Assembly (NCBI GenBank): GCA_026713205.1
Contig: JAPOOY010000185.1
Coordinates: 1-7,455 of the forward strand
DNA from: Bdellovibrionales bacterium
GTDB lineage: Bacteria > Bdellovibrionota > Bdellovibrionia > Bdellovibrionales > UBA1609
DNA length: 7,455 bases
Reading direction: 5' to 3'
The number at the start of each line of letters is the position of its first letter. Within the stretch, counting starts at the first letter, position 1. A program made the position numbers and the translations under genes. The notes beneath the pieces are model-generated. The model had not been told where the DNA came from. It searched no databases and worked only from the letters and a program-made list of their open reading frames with translations. This document shows, one piece after another, positions 6,260 through 7,455 of the stretch.

Positions 6260-7030
6260 CTAAGGACTTGGTACACGAACCCAACTGGAATCCGGCTGTT
6301 GAACAAAGCGTGAGCCTCTTGTGCTTATATACTTCTTTTTTAAAAATGGCTCTACTTTTGTTCCATCCTCTGAGACAAACCATCCCATAAAAGTGACTTC
6401 CATTTTACTATAGGCAGGCATTATTTTCACAGATTGATTTTTTTCAACTTTTTCCTCAACAGGAATATTATCCAAATAGAGAGTGAGATTTTCCAGAGAA
6501 TTCTCAGAAAAAGGTTGATATTCCACAACATTTCCCGCAGTCACAATATATAAAAAGGGAGCTCCACAATAACCGGCAGAAAGAGTTTTTGAATAATTAA
6601 ATACCTTCTCCTCATGCTTCCCTTGCGCTATCACATTAAGCCGATCAATCACCAAAGTGTAGTTACCTTCTTTTGCCAAAGTATTACCAACAGTCAGACC
6701 AAATTGCATCCAGGCGCCTGAAACTGGGGTGAAAACAGATTCTGTTGTCATATCCTCATTGAAACCCGTCAAATCCACTAGATTCCGCCAACCGGGAATT
6801 TGCTCTTTAATAAGATTTATATCAAATGCAACCTCACGGCATTTCACCTGTTGTTCTGAAAACATGGACTCACCAAAAAGACTGGGTTCTCCTTTAAACG
6901 GATAATAATTCATGATAATTTTAGTGTTTTTGCTTAAAATCTCGCCTATCTCCGCGCTGTTCTCCGCACTGTAAGCTGTCACTCCAAAAAAACCTGAAGC
7001 GAGTAAAATTCCTAAAAATAATTTTAACAT
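6260..7030 (-). CDS. Secreted protein of unknown function
   Basis: I do not recognise a family. The product has 256 residues. It begins with a clear Sec signal peptide: MLK, a hydrophobic core LFLGILLASGFFGV, and a likely cleavage site after AYSA (about residue 22). The mature part has alternating hydrophobic and polar residues typical of beta-strand proteins. It has two cysteines (64 in QVKCREV and 155 in GYCGAPF) that could form one disulfide in the periplasm, a GNYTLVIDRLNVI strand (122-134), and a basic patch KKKYISTRGSR (231-241). No transmembrane segment follows the signal and there is no lipobox, so it is probably periplasmic or released. ATG 7030 is supported by an exceptionally good AAAGGAGGT 4 nt upstream. 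It lies 125 bp downstream of the ccsA-like gene with its own likely promoter in between, so it is probably transcribed separately. Confidence 0.8.
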   Translation of the reverse strand: MLKLFLGILLASGFFGVTAYSAENSAEIGEILSKNTKIIMNYYPFKGEPSLFGESMFSEQQVKCREVAFDINLIKEQIPGWRNLVDLTGFNEDMTTESVFTPVSGAWMQFGLTVGNTLAKEGNYTLVIDRLNVIAQGKHEEKVFNYSKTLSAGYCGAPFLYIVTAGNVVEYQPFSENSLENLTLYLDNIPVEEKVEKNQSVKIMPAYSKMEVTFMGWFVSEDGTKVEPFLKKKYISTRGSRFVQQPDSSWVRVPSP

Positions 7031-7034
7031 TTTG

Positions 7035-7043
7035 ACCTCCTTT
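7035..7043 (-). promoter_or_regulatory. Very strong ribosome-binding site
   Basis: AAAGGAGGT on the minus strand, 4 nt before ATG 7030. It nearly fully complements the 16S rRNA 3' end and is clearly better than any other ribosome-binding site in the window, suggesting high translation of the secreted protein and fixing its start. Confidence 0.85.
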
Positions 7044-7058
7044 AATTCGTCTCACTCT

Positions 7059-7087
7059 TACTTACTTAGGATTTAGAATATTGTCAA
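7059..7087 (-). promoter_or_regulatory. Likely promoter of the secreted-protein gene
   Basis: A perfect TTGACA on the minus strand (7082-7087) is followed after 17 bp by TAAGTA (7059-7064), a weak -10 box. The position, about 30 bp before the start codon, is reasonable for a short leader. The poor -10 leaves room for an activator or for error. Confidence 0.4.
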
Positions 7088-7155
7088 TTTCTATATCCTT
7101 GATGATTCATAAATTTTGAGTTGCGAATTTTTAAGAGAAAAAAACACGCTTTTTA

Positions 7156-7455
7156 TTAAAATAACCCGCGAAGAGCCTTTTTATTTTGGACAAGCACTGC
7201 GGCACAAAGCAAAATATGAAGGCAAAAAAAGCCGGCCACATACTCCACGCCTCCCGTGCCAAAACCATAGGAATGAAGGCCCGCCCCCAGAATAAAATTA
7301 ACACCGTACCAGGCCATCAAGATTAAAAAAAACATTAAAACAGAACCTATTACAAAACTTAAAGGCTGAATCCATCCGACAAACCGACCGTGAAGGAGGG
7401 CTAAATAACCCAACAAACTGATTAAAGCCCAGGATTCCTTTGGATCCCAGCCCCA
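7156..7455 (-). CDS. ccsA: CcsA/ResC-type cytochrome c biogenesis protein, 3' part only
   Basis: The last 100 codons of a gene that enters from the right edge. The first visible residues are WGWDPKESWALI, the tryptophan-rich WWD signature with which the CcsA/ResC, CcmC and CcmF family binds haem. Beyond it come LHGRF, a membrane segment (VIGSVLMFFLILMAWYGV), GLHSYGFGTGG whose His is a likely haem ligand, and a last membrane segment (GFFCLHILLCAAVLV) before a short basic tail. The GLHSY ending is typical of CcsA/ResC, the system II protein that works with ResB/Ccs1 to export haem and attach it to c-type cytochromes outside the inner membrane. The upstream 70% of the gene and any resB partner are outside the window. 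The stop TAA lies at 7156-7158. Confidence 0.88.
   Translation of the reverse strand, partial: WGWDPKESWALISLLGYLALLHGRFVGWIQPLSFVIGSVLMFFLILMAWYGVNFILGAGLHSYGFGTGGVEYVAGFFCLHILLCAAVLVQNKKALRGLF

Noticed and set aside
7135..7155. A-run and T-run around GCGTG just after the ccsA-like stop
   Set aside because: The only stem is A-T pairs with no GC base, unlike a functional intrinsic terminator.

Overview
The window reads as chromosomal DNA of an AT-rich Gram-negative bacterium. The evidence is a Pal/OmpA-type outer-membrane lipoprotein, two lipoprotein signal peptides, a CcsA/ResC-type (system II) cytochrome c biogenesis gene and a purA that still starts behind a Shine-Dalgarno. A Bdellovibrionota- or other deltaproteobacteria-like source would fit, but no marker here fixes the lineage and I leave it open. 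Base composition looks uniform and I see no phage, plasmid, CRISPR, toxin-antitoxin or defence module.

Layout from left to right: (1) the first 50 codons of a YceD/DUF177 protein, minus strand, leaving the left edge; (2) a 280-310 bp divergent intergenic region with a good sigma70-type promoter and several palindromes; (3) a plus-strand, probably exported ankyrin-like protein followed by a possible terminator; (4) purA on the minus strand, complete; (5) a roughly 540 bp stretch containing what I read as a decayed, frameshifted N-terminal fragment of an IS481-type transposase on the minus strand; (6) a plus-strand lipoprotein of unknown function with Asp/Arg-rich ends; (7) converging with it, a large minus-strand Pal-like lipoprotein in which a tandem-repeat region of about 420 residues lies between the lipid anchor and the C-terminal peptidoglycan-binding domain; (8) a 313 bp gap with a 44 bp nearly perfect palindrome; (9) a minus-strand secreted protein of unknown function with a very strong ribosome-binding site; (10) the last 100 codons of a ccsA-like gene, minus strand, entering from the right edge.

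The genes do not form one evident operon: directions alternate and the gaps are wide. Four of the seven recognised intact or partial ORFs carry or probably carry export signals or membrane segments, so the right half looks like an envelope-associated neighbourhood. The most unusual object is the repeat-bearing Pal-like lipoprotein. At DNA level its repeats form a higher-order array with a 351 bp period, in which one sub-unit is absent from one of the copies. I found no convincing novel multi-gene system.
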